A DNA stretch of 61,638 nt from a virus. Positions 26,194-35,979 of this stretch are shown here, piece after piece. A program made the translations under genes and the position numbers. The notes under the pieces are model-generated. The model was not told where the DNA came from and did no database searches. It saw only the letters and a list, made by a program, of their open reading frames with translations. Numbering within the stretch: the first letter of the stretch is position 1; every line of letters starts with the position of its first letter. The DNA lies in the IMG/VR virus record IMGVR_UViG_3300029309_000027, positions 1 through 61,638 of that record; one strand, written 5' to 3'.

Positions 26194-26201
26194 TATATTT
26201 G
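26194..26201 (+). promoter_or_regulatory. TATATTTG minus-7 box
   Basis: A perfect box lies 17 bases before the ATG at 26219, in the gap after the LamG-like gene. The leader is AT-rich. Confidence 0.65.
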
Positions 26202-26218
26202 TAGCAAATTCAATTTAA

Positions 26219-27052
26219 ATGAGTGAAGCTACAACACAGCGACGTCCAGGTCGCCCTAAGAAATCTGTCTCCCCTGAGGCAAAAGAGGCTACTAAGCCTA
26301 CCCCAAAAAAGAACATCGTCCGCCGCAAAGAGGAGGTCATCAGCCACGCCGAGTTTGAGATCCCGAAGAACGCTGGAGTCGTGACTCTTCTGCCTCAGAA
26401 GGGTGTCACCATTTACGACGAGGAGAACGACACGGTGCGAGAGATCCGCTACTGCCCTAACGAACCCAGTATCTACACAGATGAGCAAGGGGACAAGGCC
26501 AAGCGTGAGGCCGTGGTCTTTCGCGATGGCCGCATCTTCGTCCCAAAGAATAAGCCTCAGCTCCGCAAGTTTCTGGAGTTGCATCCAGACAACATGGACA
26601 ACGGCGGACGGCTGTTCCGAAAAGTAGATAAGAAGGCCGATGCAGAAAAGGAGCTGCATCGCGAGTTTCTCCAAACTGATGCTATCACTATGGTGAGAGA
26701 CAAAGCTATTGAAGAGCTTCTCCCTATCGCCATTTACTTCGGGTATAACATCAACGCTTCGACTAGCGACATCAGGTTCAACCTGCTTCAGAAAGCCAAG
26801 AAGCACCCGCAGGAGTTTATCGAAGCTTTCGACAGCCCACAGGTGCAAGTGAGATCGGTGGTGCAACAGGCCAAAGAATACCAGTTCATTGCTGCCAAGG
26901 ACAGCGGTGTATACTGGTTCGATAGCAACCAGCTGATTGTGTCTGTACCAGCAGGCATGGATCCGCTCGACGTTATGACTCGATTCTGTATGACCGAGAA
27001 AGGAGCTGCAGTGCTGAGTAACCTGGAGGAGAAGCTACAGAAGCTAGCGTAA
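26219..27052 (+). CDS. AT-hook-tailed virion protein
   Basis: Residues 8-14 (RRPGRPK) form an AT-hook-like minor-groove binding motif, followed by a Lys/Pro-rich linker. The core has EIRYCPNEPSIYTDEQ, then AVVFRDGRIFVPKNKPQLRKFLELHPDN, a pattern recurring in marine phage proteins of unknown function. The C-terminal half is helical with HPQEFIEAFDSPQVQVRSVVQQA. It might link packaged DNA to the head or act as a head-completion protein. It is bounded by its own promoter and a terminator, so it is probably made in a distinct amount. Confidence 0.65.
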   Translation: MSEATTQRRPGRPKKSVSPEAKEATKPTPKKNIVRRKEEVISHAEFEIPKNAGVVTLLPQKGVTIYDEENDTVREIRYCPNEPSIYTDEQGDKAKREAVVFRDGRIFVPKNKPQLRKFLELHPDNMDNGGRLFRKVDKKADAEKELHREFLQTDAITMVRDKAIEELLPIAIYFGYNINASTSDIRFNLLQKAKKHPQEFIEAFDSPQVQVRSVVQQAKEYQFIAAKDSGVYWFDSNQLIVSVPAGMDPLDVMTRFCMTEKGAAVLSNLEEKLQKLA

Positions 27053-27070
27053 CCCTCTGGTATACAGATG

Positions 27071-27100
27071 AGAAGGCCGCCTTGTGCGGCCTTTTCTTGT
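27071..27100 (+). terminator. Rho-independent terminator
   Basis: AAGGCCGC and GCGGCCTT form an eight-bp stem with loop CTTGT followed by TTCTTGTT. It terminates the AT-hook gene and directly abuts the next promoter box. Confidence 0.85.
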
Positions 27101-27108
27101 TATATTTG
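27101..27108 (+). promoter_or_regulatory. TATATTTG minus-7 box, leaderless spacing
   Basis: A perfect box begins on the base after the terminator T run and ends five bases before the ATG at 27114. A TTG in the terminator loop (27082-27084) is 16 bases upstream and could act as the minus-33 element. Confidence 0.65.
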
Positions 27109-27113
27109 TAGCT

Positions 27114-27935
27114 ATGGTCAGCATTGTTAGGGTATACAACATTGTTAGGGACATAGCGAACAAAGATCAGAAGGGATTTATCTCCCCTAACGTGTTCAAC
27201 TCGTTCGCTAGAGTGGCCCAGCAGAACATCTTCAATGAGATGTTCAATGAGATGAAGTTGGCTACAGCTTTGCGTCGCTCTGGCCGTGATGCTGGCCGAG
27301 ACAAGTCGGCCTACAAAATGGTGGAGGAGGACCTGTCAACTTATATCATCAACTTAGTTGTTGAGGACGAAGATGCGTTACAAACCGCTGAGGACGGAAC
27401 CAATCCTGACGGGGCTTTTGTTTTTCGTAGGCCCAGGGATTTTGCTCGCATCATCAGCATGACCGTCACTGACACCAACACTTCGATGGAGTTGATCAGT
27501 GACAGTGAGAAAGTAAACCGCATCCTAAACAGCAATCTCTCTGCACCTACTCAAGAGTTCCCTGTTGCCCTCGAGATGAACGAAGTCTTCGAGGTCTTCC
27601 CTGACACCATTGATGCTGTGTCATTGAGGTACTACAGACAGCCTGGGGGTAGAGCAGAGGCGAATGTTACTGTAGGTGAGTTTGTGGCAGGTGCTTTTGT
27701 GACGACAGATTATGTGCAAGGAGATCTCATCCCTAACAGTCAGCCGACTTTTGTTGCTGACACTGTAAATGACGACACGGGCTTTATCGTCCCCAACTTG
27801 AATCAGAGTAGAGGATTTGACTTGCCAGCTCACTACATACAAGAAGTGGTGATGGAAATCCTTCAGCTGATCGGAGTCAGGCTTAGAGATCAACTCCTGC
27901 AGCAATACGGACTTCTTGAAACCCAAGCTGAATAA
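27114..27935 (+). CDS. Head-tail connector/neck protein (273 aa)
   Basis: I chose the ATG at 27114, since further upstream starts lie within the terminator. The N-terminal 80 residues are helical (SFARVAQQNIFNEMFNEMKLATALRR). They are followed by a beta region with FVFRRPRDFARIISMTV, PTQEFPVALEMNEVFEVFP and VSLRYYRQPGG, and a C-terminal helix (HYIQEVVMEILQLIGVRLRDQLL). The architecture and location immediately before another connector-like gene suggest an adaptor or ring protein below the portal. Confidence 0.65.
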   Translation: MVSIVRVYNIVRDIANKDQKGFISPNVFNSFARVAQQNIFNEMFNEMKLATALRRSGRDAGRDKSAYKMVEEDLSTYIINLVVEDEDALQTAEDGTNPDGAFVFRRPRDFARIISMTVTDTNTSMELISDSEKVNRILNSNLSAPTQEFPVALEMNEVFEVFPDTIDAVSLRYYRQPGGRAEANVTVGEFVAGAFVTTDYVQGDLIPNSQPTFVADTVNDDTGFIVPNLNQSRGFDLPAHYIQEVVMEILQLIGVRLRDQLLQQYGLLETQAE

Positions 27936-28798
27936 TGGCAAACATCAACCCAGCTGATGGCACAATGAACCACGTCAGTCTCCGCCAGGTGATTGACGAT
28001 TTCATTATTACCATGGACAGCGATGACTACATCAGTAACGTCAACGACGCTGCAATTAGAAACATCGCGCTCAGAGGCATTAGAGAGTTTGGTTTTGACG
28101 TTACGTCTCGAATCCGATCCCTGAAGCGAACAATAAACTCTAACAGCACTGTAACCCTACCTGACGACTATGTCGATCTCACCAAAATTGGTGTGGTGGT
28201 TGACGGGATTGTCTATGTGTTGGGGGAGAACAAGAACATCAATATCTCTCAGAAGATTGAGGATGCTGATAGTGATGGAGACGTAGGGACGGATCAGTTC
28301 GACGACGGTGTTTTGGACATTGTTGCCAATCGAATCCAGGATAGAACTGACGACACCACAGATACCTCTGGGGGAGGGGATAGCGACAACGACTACGACT
28401 TCTATGTATTCCAGAACTACCTGTATCAAGGCGGGCTGGGCAGATTGTATGGGGCTGGAGGTGGACATATGCGGGGTAACTACCGCATCAACCTCGATCA
28501 GAACCGCATTGAGTTAGATACAGATATTGACACGACTGAGGTGGTGATCGAGTATGTCGCCGACGAAGCCAGGTCTACTTACCCTGTCATCCACACCTAC
28601 GCAGAAGAGGCTCTGAGGTGTTACATGTACTACAAGCTCTGCGAAAGGAAGTCTACAGTTCCTGCTGGCGAGAAGGCTCGAGCCAGACAGGAGTATTACA
28701 ACGAGCGTAGAAAGGCTAAGGCGCGTATGAACAACTTCACCAAGCACGAAGCCTTGAAGACCATTAGACAGAACTTCAGACAGTCGCCCAAGTACTGA
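27935..28798 (+). CDS. Tail adaptor/ring-like protein (287 aa)
   Basis: Residues about 45-95 read IRNIALRGIREFGFDVTSRI then TVTLPDDYVDLTKIGVVVDG, the pattern of adaptor proteins in T7-like (gp11-like) and crAss-like podoviruses. The C-terminal part (HTYAEEALRCYMYYKLCERK and a Lys/Arg-rich helix) is also typical of these. It probably forms a ring between portal and nozzle. One-base overlaps on both sides place it in one unit with the giant tail gene. Confidence 0.7.
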   Translation: MANINPADGTMNHVSLRQVIDDFIITMDSDDYISNVNDAAIRNIALRGIREFGFDVTSRIRSLKRTINSNSTVTLPDDYVDLTKIGVVVDGIVYVLGENKNINISQKIEDADSDGDVGTDQFDDGVLDIVANRIQDRTDDTTDTSGGGDSDNDYDFYVFQNYLYQGGLGRLYGAGGGHMRGNYRINLDQNRIELDTDIDTTEVVIEYVADEARSTYPVIHTYAEEALRCYMYYKLCERKSTVPAGEKARARQEYYNERRKAKARMNNFTKHEALKTIRQNFRQSPKY

Positions 28799-31700
28799 TG
28801 ATTGACAAGCTATTCCCGAGAGTACTGAACTCTTCCAAAGACAATAGACTGAGGCAGAGAACGGAGATGAATGACGCCCTGAACGTGGTGGCGACAGACG
28901 ATTTCAACGAAATACAAGATCAAAACGACGGGGGTAATAGCGGGGTTCTGAAGCCAGCCAAAGGCAATGTAGCTCAACCGATCAAGACGTTTGAGTTGGA
29001 TTCCATTTTCCCAACAGACCCCCAAACAGCTAGACGTGTTATCGGCCAGGTCAGCGACCCAAGGGCTGGGGTGGTGTACATGTTCGTCTTTTCGGAGAGG
29101 GCCACGGAGATGGGGGTGTATGCTTACGATGCATACGGGTTTTTCCCTGGGAATGACGAATCCTACCGTCCAATTTACACGACCAGTGAGTTTCAGTTTA
29201 GCTCCACAGGCAGGGTGAAGGGTGACGTGGTACACATCACAGGTCCCAACGATACCTTCCGCCCTATCCTCTACTTTACTGACGATGAAAACGAGCCAAG
29301 AAAACTAGACGTATTGCGTTGCGTAGACTCTTTGTCGTACAACCCTGACGGATCCTTTGGGTATGTTCAGAACAGTGTGGATGACAAGGACTTTATTACG
29401 GCCTGCCCCAAGGCCCCGATGCACCCCATTCAGTTCTCTTGGGATCCCGCCCCAGACGCTACTAGACCTACAAGTAACTTCAGGCGAATCCCTGGGATGC
29501 AGTTTGCTTTTCAGTGTGTCTACACCTCTGGTGATGTGTCGGCCCTGAGTACGTACTCTGACATCGCGGTCCCCCCACAATACGTGCAGCAAGGTTACAG
29601 CACTACGCAACTCAACCTGCCAAGCTACCTAGAGCTTGTCATACCGTCCAATGTACTTGGGGTATTCAACTTCACCCAGGAGGTAGAGAGAGTCAGGATC
29701 CTAGTTCGGCAGGGTAATATCGGGGGGTGGTACGAAATCGACGAGGTTGACGTAGCTGCAGACCCCGAACTGCCTGTCGTATACAATTTCTATAACGACA
29801 GAGTTCTCAAGGGGTTGACCGAAGAGGAGCAGAACAGAGACTTCGAAGCCCTCCCTAAGATCGCACAAGCTGTAGCTGTGGTGGAGAACAGACTGATGTA
29901 CGGTAACTACGTGGAGGGTTTTGATGAAGAGCCTTTTTCTGCTACTGTAGATGTCAACTATGTCGATAGACCGCAAGAGTTCATCAACGTCAATATCCAG
30001 GCCACACCAGTGGTAGTACCGCTTGGATTGAGCAACAACGACTTGAATGGAGACCAGACGCGACTACAGCAGCGGGTGGCTGGGGTGGCGCTTAATCTCA
30101 CTGAGGTTCCCAATAACTTACCCGTCAACAGCCTGATTACCGCTATTATCAGCTTTGATTTTGGTGGTAGCGTTGAGGTATACGATGCGACCAAATCTTT
30201 TCATGCCTCAGCCAGTATCGCTGACAACAGGGCTGCTACCAACGCTCAGTGCTTCGATACTGACAACAGCTACTTTACAGGAAACTTTTTTTCAGCTGGC
30301 GATGTGGTCGCTAGCGACAAACCTGTGCCTCTTGTAAGCTGTTCCCCAGGTGTCTCTGAGGGATTGCGTTGGCGATCTACAGCAGAGGCCGTTGATCTAG
30401 GGGCTACTCTTAATTCTGATTGTCGTGTCGGTGTGTCTGGCGTAGCGCCGCTGAGATTTAGGGGGCCAGACGGTGTAAATGAGCAGCTCACTTTCTCAGT
30501 GACTTTGAGGTCTACTCAAACAGTCAATGATGCTCAAAACGTAGTGCGCACAGCTTTGCTAAACGCCCTTGGGTTTGCGGAAGCCATAGGGCCTTTCGAG
30601 ATCATAGATATTTCTGACACGGCGTCATACAGTTTCAACCTGAACCTGAAAGACCCGACAGACAACTCCCTGTACAACGAGGCCATTGAAAACGGGACGC
30701 CAGATTCAGAGGACATTTTATCCCTGGGTAAGTTGACTCTGGGTACGCAAAACCAAAACCAAAGTCTTACCAACTCCATCGTTAGGAGCCCATCGCCTGA
30801 GTACGGTATTATACCAGCCCAGAACGCAGCCCACAGAGACGTCGCCAAACTGATCACTATGGTCGATCGGGATGACAACAACCCCGATAATCTCGTTGAC
30901 TCTTTCTTTAACAATCGAGGCCCCAGGGGTTGGGTGGTGGTAAACCAAGCCACCTTGAGTTTCAAGCTAAGGCCCCAGCGCGGTGTTTTTGAAGATGAGT
31001 TGGGGTCTTTGGTTTTTACTCTGGAATTGTCTGACGTTTCCAACGCAGATATCAGAACCTGCATCCCAGTATTGGACTCTCTAAGCTCTAAGTTTGGTGC
31101 TGACTATGGTGGAGGAGGGAGCATTTCGCAACCAGGTAGGTTTAAAGGCTGGAGGGTGTTCAGCGGTCAATACCTAAAAGAGAACAGTATTTTTGATTTG
31201 GGTACCGCAGACCCTAAGGATCTATCTGCGGTCTTTGCTGACCTCAGCTTAGGTGACAATCAGCCACTAGCCCTCTCTCAAAGAGCTTGCTATGCAGGGT
31301 ACATGGAAACCGTGGACACCCAAAACAATGCGAACCCCTCTATAATACCTGGGGGCAACCTGTACGTCACCAACCAGCAGAGACGTATTACGGATGGGGT
31401 ACCAGACAATGAGCCTTTTTCGGACGTTATTGGTGGGAGCCTTGTAGATGGTGAGATCCACCCTGCAATTTTCCAAGGTAGGTTCCGCGACGACATCGAA
31501 GAGGTCGGCGGTAACGGCACCCGATCGGGTTTTGTTTTTGGTGAAAACGTAAGCGGGTATACATCCCCAGAGATTGGTTGCTACGGAACCATGGCAACCC
31601 TGTTTAACTATGGGTTGTGGGGGACACAGTGGAACAGAGGTGAGCTTAGTGATAACGCAGCTTTCATTCTCGACGGTGAGGAGCCACTGAGTGGGCAGGT

Positions 31701-34700
31701 AAGTTTGTTCAATACTTTTGAACGTCTCGGCGGTGAGCTCTTGTTCAACGAGGGGGTGGGCAACATTAATACTTCCCCTTTCGGCGACACCCCAGTATAT
31801 CAGTTGACCGCCACCGATGTAAACGGTCCACAGCCAGAAACTGCCGCTGATGTTTTCATCAGTCAGCAGGAACTGACCTCTACGTTTAGGTCATTTAAGA
31901 CAAACGCTACTCACGCCCTAGGTGTGGTGTATTACGATGAACGTGGTAGACCAGGTAATGTCAACCCAATCGACCCAGTGTTTGTGGCTGGGTACTCTCC
32001 AGAGGAAAGAAACGGGGTTGGGGTTCAAGGTCGAGTGGAAATGGAGGTGACGATCAATAGCGACCCGCCTGAGTGGGCTCACTTCTATCAACTCGTGTAT
32101 GGGGGGAGTAGCACGGTCCAGAGCTTTATCCAGTATTCTGCTGGTGGGGCTTTTATTGCAACTAGTGGGGAGCAAGAGCAGGTCAGCAACATCTACGTCT
32201 CTCTCAACTACTTGCAGAACCACCCCACAGTGTCATACGCTGAGGCTTTTGGTGCCGTCCACCCTGACGGGACGAGTGATCTGTATGTGTTTACCCCTGG
32301 GGATTACCTTCGAGTAATCTCTTACTTTACCGATCCGATCACCCAAGAGTTCCCTCAGAACATGGTGTTCGAGATTGCTGGTCAAGTCACTCTAGGCAAT
32401 GACCCAGAGACCAACCCATTGTACGAGGGGTTAGATGGCGGTGGAGATGTCCCAGACAACCTACAAGGGCAGTTCCTGATCTTAAAAAACAACCAGTCCG
32501 CCACAGGTTTTGACTTCAACTCAGTGGCTGCTGCTGGTAATTTCCAACAGGCCACAACATCTCATTTTTGGAACAACAGATGCATCTTCGAGATCATCAC
32601 TCCAAGAAGGCAGGCAGACACAGAAGACCAAGTGTACAGAGAAACCTCGCAGGTGTATAATGTGGGGAGGGCGACAGCGCAGAACATCTACCATCAGGTC
32701 CCAGTAATCAACTTCGTAAACGGCGATGTGTGGTGGAGGGCTGTCCCAGTTAACACAAACGAGTTCACAGCCTCAGGCTTTGAGAACTTAATATCTGCGT
32801 CAGACGATGTTGACAACGACTTCATCAACAGGCCCAGGTTCCGCAATGTGTACTTGGAAACAAGAACTTTCAATGACACCTTCCCTGCTGCGGACGTCAA
32901 TGGCTTTGGTAAAATCAAGGTATACCGTGCTGATTCTGCTGAAGTGCGTAGGTTCTCTAGCGTCACGTTCAGTGACGAGAACAGGTACAGCGTACCTCGC
33001 ATCAGGTTTACGACCTTCAACCCCTCGTTAGCACCGTTCAAGGATTTGCCTAATGAACACGGTGCTATCAATGCGTTGCTGAACTATTCAGACTCCCTGT
33101 TCGTGGTCCAAGAAGACAAAGCTTCTATGGTCCCTGTAAACAGGCAAATTATTAGTGATGCCCTGGGCTCAAATACGCTGATCGCCACGGCCAAAGTTTT
33201 GGGGGATCAGAAGCTACTCCCTGGTCACGCAGGAGCGGACAATAACAGAGAAAGCGTAATCAAGGTTGACGACACAGTTTACTTCGCTCACAAGGGCAGG
33301 AACGAAGTGTATAGATACCTACCTGGAAAGGGCATCCAGGTCATCTCTGAGGCAGGCCTAAACGCCTACTTCGTTGACGCTTTTGAGGACATTGGGTTTG
33401 GTCCTCTAGCTCGCGTGGTGAGCGGCTACGATAGCTTAAAAGATGAGTACATCATCACTATCATGCTCGCCCAACCTCTTGTTGATCCAGCTATCAACGA
33501 GTATCGACAGCCAAACGTAAGCCAATTCGGTACAGCCGATGACGATGGTGCAGTCAACCCAGGCGGCACTGACGATGGTGTGGTAGACATTGACTTCAAT
33601 GGGGTCTATGAAGAGGCTATTACAGAGGAAATAGACAATATTATAGATATAGCAGGGACGGCGCCTGACGGCGTGGCCCCTACTGATGGGTTCCCACCCC
33701 CCAATGGAGGTGGAGTCAATGGTTCAGACTCTGGTATCCTGGACGTAGCGCTAGAAAACAAAGACAAGATCATAGAGGCTCTTGGTGGAGGGGTGTCTGG
33801 CTTCCCCAACCCGACCGACTCCACTGCCTACCCGATAATTGGGTCACCTACAGTTGACGCAGTTAACTCTATCTTCAATATTGGGGTCAATGTCGGTGCT
33901 GTGCTACCTACTGGGGTGATGAGCACTCTAGGTGATTTTAATATACTAAATGGCACCTTCGATTCTGCTTCAGGTGTTGCTACGTTTAGCGTGCCATTTG
34001 CAGAGGTATTTGCGGCAGGGGGTAACCCACAAGTTTACGCAGGTCAGCAATTGGGTAGGACGCCTACCGTAGCAATTACAGAGACTAACTACACCACATA
34101 CCTAGACGCAAATGAACAGCTAGTAGGAAATCTTTCTTTGATTGAGGCCTTATCTGTGCGCAGGTTCTATCTAGAGGATAAGGTTAAGCGAGTTATCGCT
34201 GGTGTCAAAAATGACAACGAGCAAAATATCGTAGATGCAGTGGCTTCTATGAAGAACGATCTTGATGCTATCACGGACAACTTGATCGAACTTGACTTAA
34301 ACAATGACCCGAACTTTGCGGTCTTGATCGACAGCATGAACGACGGTTACGATGCGCTGTCTGACCACGTCAACTTTGTGTTGGGGGCAGGAAATCCCTA
34401 CTTCATTACCCTGCAAAGTGGGGAGCAGCTGCCTGTGGTTGGATTCGGCAACTTTTCTGAAAGTGATTACCCGCTTACTGCAGTGGAGTTCAATGCATTG
34501 CAACAGATAAACACGCTTGTAGACGCTATAGCAGCCCCTGTCAACGCCTTGTCATCTAGCGGGATTGACATCAGCTCTACTTTGCAAAACTTGCTGAATG
34601 AAAACGCTTCTTTAAGAGGTAACGTAGACGTCCTGGCTGACCAGGTGCAGGCTTTAAGTGATGCCCCATCAAACTTTGGGGTGGGCAACTTTATCCCAGG

Positions 34701-35979
34701 GGTCAACTCTAATCAGCTCGAGAGTGTCACTATTAACAACCTGTCTGGGGATGGGGTTTTAAGTTTCAATGACGTCGTAAGGGACTTTGACCCCCTGCTT
34801 CAATTCCTAATTGATAATAATGCAGTAGTAGAGACGATTATTGACGAGGTCATAGTAGAGGTGGGTACACCCTTGACCAATGAACTAGCGGCTAGGCTGG
34901 TCATAGAGGTCATAGCTAACCTTGCCGAGCAACAAGGGTTTACCGATAGAGGTGATGCTACATCCCCCTCAGTCCAGAACCAAGCGTTTAATATGTCCAC
35001 CTTGAGGAATCTAGCAAACGAGACTTCTGCAGAAAACGCAATGCTAAGTTACCTTGCTGTCTTAGACCCCGCCAACATAACGGGAGGGGCTGGCGTTACT
35101 ATTCAAGATCTTCTTGGCGCCCTTGCGGAGTTTAACGAGCCAAGTGCAAGTGGGATCGGGGTAGTCAATTCCTTTCAGCCTTCTCAACCCTTCCAGTTTA
35201 CTGGAGAGGCAGTATTTATTCACCTTAATAACTACGTCAGTGCAACTTACCCTTTAGATGTGCTTATAGAATCTGCAGACCAGTTGTCTAGAGATTTTTT
35301 TGAGGATATACAAGCGCCCCAGGGTGAACAATACCCCTTGTTTTATATTTATGCAAGGGCCATACTTAAAAACTTACTTGAGGGTCGATTCGTAAACCCA
35401 ACCCTCCCAACAATATTTGATCCCGAGACGTTTACTGGTGGTCCCAGCTTTATGACTCCATACCCACCTAATCCAGACGACGATGTAGAAGATCTGAGTG
35501 CGTATTATGCAGGGTTTCTCGCTACGTTCGTTGACCCGAACGTACCCCCAGTAGAATTTGGGTGGGAAGACCCTCGCTTATCGAATGCAGGCACACTTGG
35601 TTCAACTCTAACAGTGGGGGAGATTAGCTACAACGGGCTTCCTGATGACATCCCCGCAATGCAGCGGTGGTTTAGCGCGGGAGGAGGGGTTTTTCGAGGA
35701 GTTTACAACACAGTAAGGCAGTTTTTTATAGAGGCGATACAAGAAGGCGCGACTACGCCCTCTTTTACTACGCCGCGATATGTAAACCCAGGAACAACAG
35801 CAAGAGTAGTAGAAAAAATAGCGCAAGTAAGAAGTGCATCATTAACTCAATACTTTAACAGCTTGGCTGCCCCTTCCCCGCTATCAAGGTTTGGAAACTC
35901 TCTTGACGCTGTTGCTATAACGCCAGAACAAAGAGACCAGGCTTTGGCAGATGCAGTTAATTATATAAACAACAGCTGA
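28798..35979 (+). CDS. Giant tail nozzle/muzzle-like protein (2393 aa)
   Basis: The N-terminus resembles tail tubular/stabilisation proteins of crAss-like and T7-like podoviruses, including a recognisable PILYFTDDENEPRKLDVL segment at about 156-174 and a following IQFSWDPAPD region. Residues up to about 1570 are beta-rich with multiple propeller- or sandwich-like units. A Gly/Asp-rich hinge (about 1575-1660) precedes an alpha-helical C-terminal 700 residues with many ALA/ASN and coil-like stretches. No lysozyme motif is seen. It is far longer than T7 gp12 (about 800 residues), so extra domains may provide host-specific or stabilising functions. Confidence 0.8.
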   Translation: MIDKLFPRVLNSSKDNRLRQRTEMNDALNVVATDDFNEIQDQNDGGNSGVLKPAKGNVAQPIKTFELDSIFPTDPQTARRVIGQVSDPRAGVVYMFVFSERATEMGVYAYDAYGFFPGNDESYRPIYTTSEFQFSSTGRVKGDVVHITGPNDTFRPILYFTDDENEPRKLDVLRCVDSLSYNPDGSFGYVQNSVDDKDFITACPKAPMHPIQFSWDPAPDATRPTSNFRRIPGMQFAFQCVYTSGDVSALSTYSDIAVPPQYVQQGYSTTQLNLPSYLELVIPSNVLGVFNFTQEVERVRILVRQGNIGGWYEIDEVDVAADPELPVVYNFYNDRVLKGLTEEEQNRDFEALPKIAQAVAVVENRLMYGNYVEGFDEEPFSATVDVNYVDRPQEFINVNIQATPVVVPLGLSNNDLNGDQTRLQQRVAGVALNLTEVPNNLPVNSLITAIISFDFGGSVEVYDATKSFHASASIADNRAATNAQCFDTDNSYFTGNFFSAGDVVASDKPVPLVSCSPGVSEGLRWRSTAEAVDLGATLNSDCRVGVSGVAPLRFRGPDGVNEQLTFSVTLRSTQTVNDAQNVVRTALLNALGFAEAIGPFEIIDISDTASYSFNLNLKDPTDNSLYNEAIENGTPDSEDILSLGKLTLGTQNQNQSLTNSIVRSPSPEYGIIPAQNAAHRDVAKLITMVDRDDNNPDNLVDSFFNNRGPRGWVVVNQATLSFKLRPQRGVFEDELGSLVFTLELSDVSNADIRTCIPVLDSLSSKFGADYGGGGSISQPGRFKGWRVFSGQYLKENSIFDLGTADPKDLSAVFADLSLGDNQPLALSQRACYAGYMETVDTQNNANPSIIPGGNLYVTNQQRRITDGVPDNEPFSDVIGGSLVDGEIHPAIFQGRFRDDIEEVGGNGTRSGFVFGENVSGYTSPEIGCYGTMATLFNYGLWGTQWNRGELSDNAAFILDGEEPLSGQVSLFNTFERLGGELLFNEGVGNINTSPFGDTPVYQLTATDVNGPQPETAADVFISQQELTSTFRSFKTNATHALGVVYYDERGRPGNVNPIDPVFVAGYSPEERNGVGVQGRVEMEVTINSDPPEWAHFYQLVYGGSSTVQSFIQYSAGGAFIATSGEQEQVSNIYVSLNYLQNHPTVSYAEAFGAVHPDGTSDLYVFTPGDYLRVISYFTDPITQEFPQNMVFEIAGQVTLGNDPETNPLYEGLDGGGDVPDNLQGQFLILKNNQSATGFDFNSVAAAGNFQQATTSHFWNNRCIFEIITPRRQADTEDQVYRETSQVYNVGRATAQNIYHQVPVINFVNGDVWWRAVPVNTNEFTASGFENLISASDDVDNDFINRPRFRNVYLETRTFNDTFPAADVNGFGKIKVYRADSAEVRRFSSVTFSDENRYSVPRIRFTTFNPSLAPFKDLPNEHGAINALLNYSDSLFVVQEDKASMVPVNRQIISDALGSNTLIATAKVLGDQKLLPGHAGADNNRESVIKVDDTVYFAHKGRNEVYRYLPGKGIQVISEAGLNAYFVDAFEDIGFGPLARVVSGYDSLKDEYIITIMLAQPLVDPAINEYRQPNVSQFGTADDDGAVNPGGTDDGVVDIDFNGVYEEAITEEIDNIIDIAGTAPDGVAPTDGFPPPNGGGVNGSDSGILDVALENKDKIIEALGGGVSGFPNPTDSTAYPIIGSPTVDAVNSIFNIGVNVGAVLPTGVMSTLGDFNILNGTFDSASGVATFSVPFAEVFAAGGNPQVYAGQQLGRTPTVAITETNYTTYLDANEQLVGNLSLIEALSVRRFYLEDKVKRVIAGVKNDNEQNIVDAVASMKNDLDAITDNLIELDLNNDPNFAVLIDSMNDGYDALSDHVNFVLGAGNPYFITLQSGEQLPVVGFGNFSESDYPLTAVEFNALQQINTLVDAIAAPVNALSSSGIDISSTLQNLLNENASLRGNVDVLADQVQALSDAPSNFGVGNFIPGVNSNQLESVTINNLSGDGVLSFNDVVRDFDPLLQFLIDNNAVVETIIDEVIVEVGTPLTNELAARLVIEVIANLAEQQGFTDRGDATSPSVQNQAFNMSTLRNLANETSAENAMLSYLAVLDPANITGGAGVTIQDLLGALAEFNEPSASGIGVVNSFQPSQPFQFTGEAVFIHLNNYVSATYPLDVLIESADQLSRDFFEDIQAPQGEQYPLFYIYARAILKNLLEGRFVNPTLPTIFDPETFTGGPSFMTPYPPNPDDDVEDLSAYYAGFLATFVDPNVPPVEFGWEDPRLSNAGTLGSTLTVGEISYNGLPDDIPAMQRWFSAGGGVFRGVYNTVRQFFIEAIQEGATTPSFTTPRYVNPGTTARVVEKIAQVRSASLTQYFNSLAAPSPLSRFGNSLDAVAITPEQRDQALADAVNYINNS

